A stretch of DNA of 21,571 nucleotides from Chloroflexota bacterium (GTDB lineage: Bacteria > Chloroflexota > Anaerolineae > Fen-1058), in the NCBI GenBank assembly GCA_016219235.1, contig JACRBO010000287.1, forward strand, positions 1 to 21,571. The letters are read 5' to 3'. The position numbers and the translations under genes were made by a program. How positions within the stretch are numbered: position 1 is the stretch's first letter; every line of letters starts with the position of its first letter. The notes under the pieces were generated by a model. It worked only from the letters and a program-made list of their open reading frames with translations, did no database searches and had not been told where the DNA came from. Below are positions 21,558 to 21,571 of this stretch, piece after piece.

Positions 21558-21566
21558 ATTATACCA
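21558..21566 (-). promoter_or_regulatory. Extended -10 promoter TGGTATAAT of the B12/opine operon
   Basis: Perfect TATAAT (21558-21563) with TGG in front. Any -35 box would lie beyond the window end. Transcription should start near 21551, giving a leader of about 120 nt with a small GC hairpin (GGTC-GTTC-GGCC, about 21531-21542) and then the terminator. Confidence 0.6.
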
Positions 21567-21571
21567 TTAGC

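Overview
This is a GC-rich bacterial chromosomal window with densely packed genes on both strands. It most resembles a member of the Chloroflexota (Anaerolineae-like). That inference rests on lipoproteins with long Thr/Pro linkers, a glycosidase-like domain fused to an O-antigen-ligase domain, and many short heptad-type tandem repeats between genes. No rRNA, tRNA, CRISPR array or intact mobile element was seen.

Left part (61-6000, minus strand): a two-TM protein, a thioredoxin-TPR protein (CnoX type), a double-CDGSH iron-sulfur protein, a macrodomain protein, two paralogous lipoproteins in tandem, and a small membrane protein of the CmpB/PF06541 type. Two large 15-bp-period repeat arrays with long hairpin arms separate cnoX from the CDGSH gene and the macrodomain gene from the lipoproteins. 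The redox, Fe-S and ADP-ribose genes together suggest a stress or maintenance neighbourhood.

Centre (6118-11664, plus strand): a lipoprotein with ubiquitin-like, G5 and beta-propeller parts, apparently read from a leaderless transcript. Then comes a 1033-residue fusion of a clan-A glycosidase-like domain, a beta-sandwich and a Wzy/O-antigen-ligase membrane domain. A DUF1028 protein follows, coupled by an ATGA overlap. Three heptad arrays lie in frame inside the fusion gene. An AAA+ ATPase gene faces this group and shares its stop tetranucleotide CTAG with the DUF1028 gene.

Copper module (13052-16198, plus strand): a sigma-70-like promoter, a C/G-tract palindrome fitting a CsoR operator, csoR, copA and a small YHS-domain protein. 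This is a copper-sensing and efflux unit. Repeat arrays fill the csoR-copA and copA-YHS gaps.

Right part (16572-21571, minus strand): a tight operon read from an extended -10 promoter through a short leader containing an intrinsic terminator. It encodes a B12-binding-domain protein with an unassigned large C-terminal domain, an octopine/nopaline-dehydrogenase-family enzyme, a glutamine-dependent asparagine synthetase, and a DUF5698/DUF2179 membrane protein. The first three could form an undescribed amino-acid or opine pathway, and this is the best candidate for a new system here. The only gene-free stretch over 300 bases (16199-16571) holds what may be a decayed zinc-ribbon gene.
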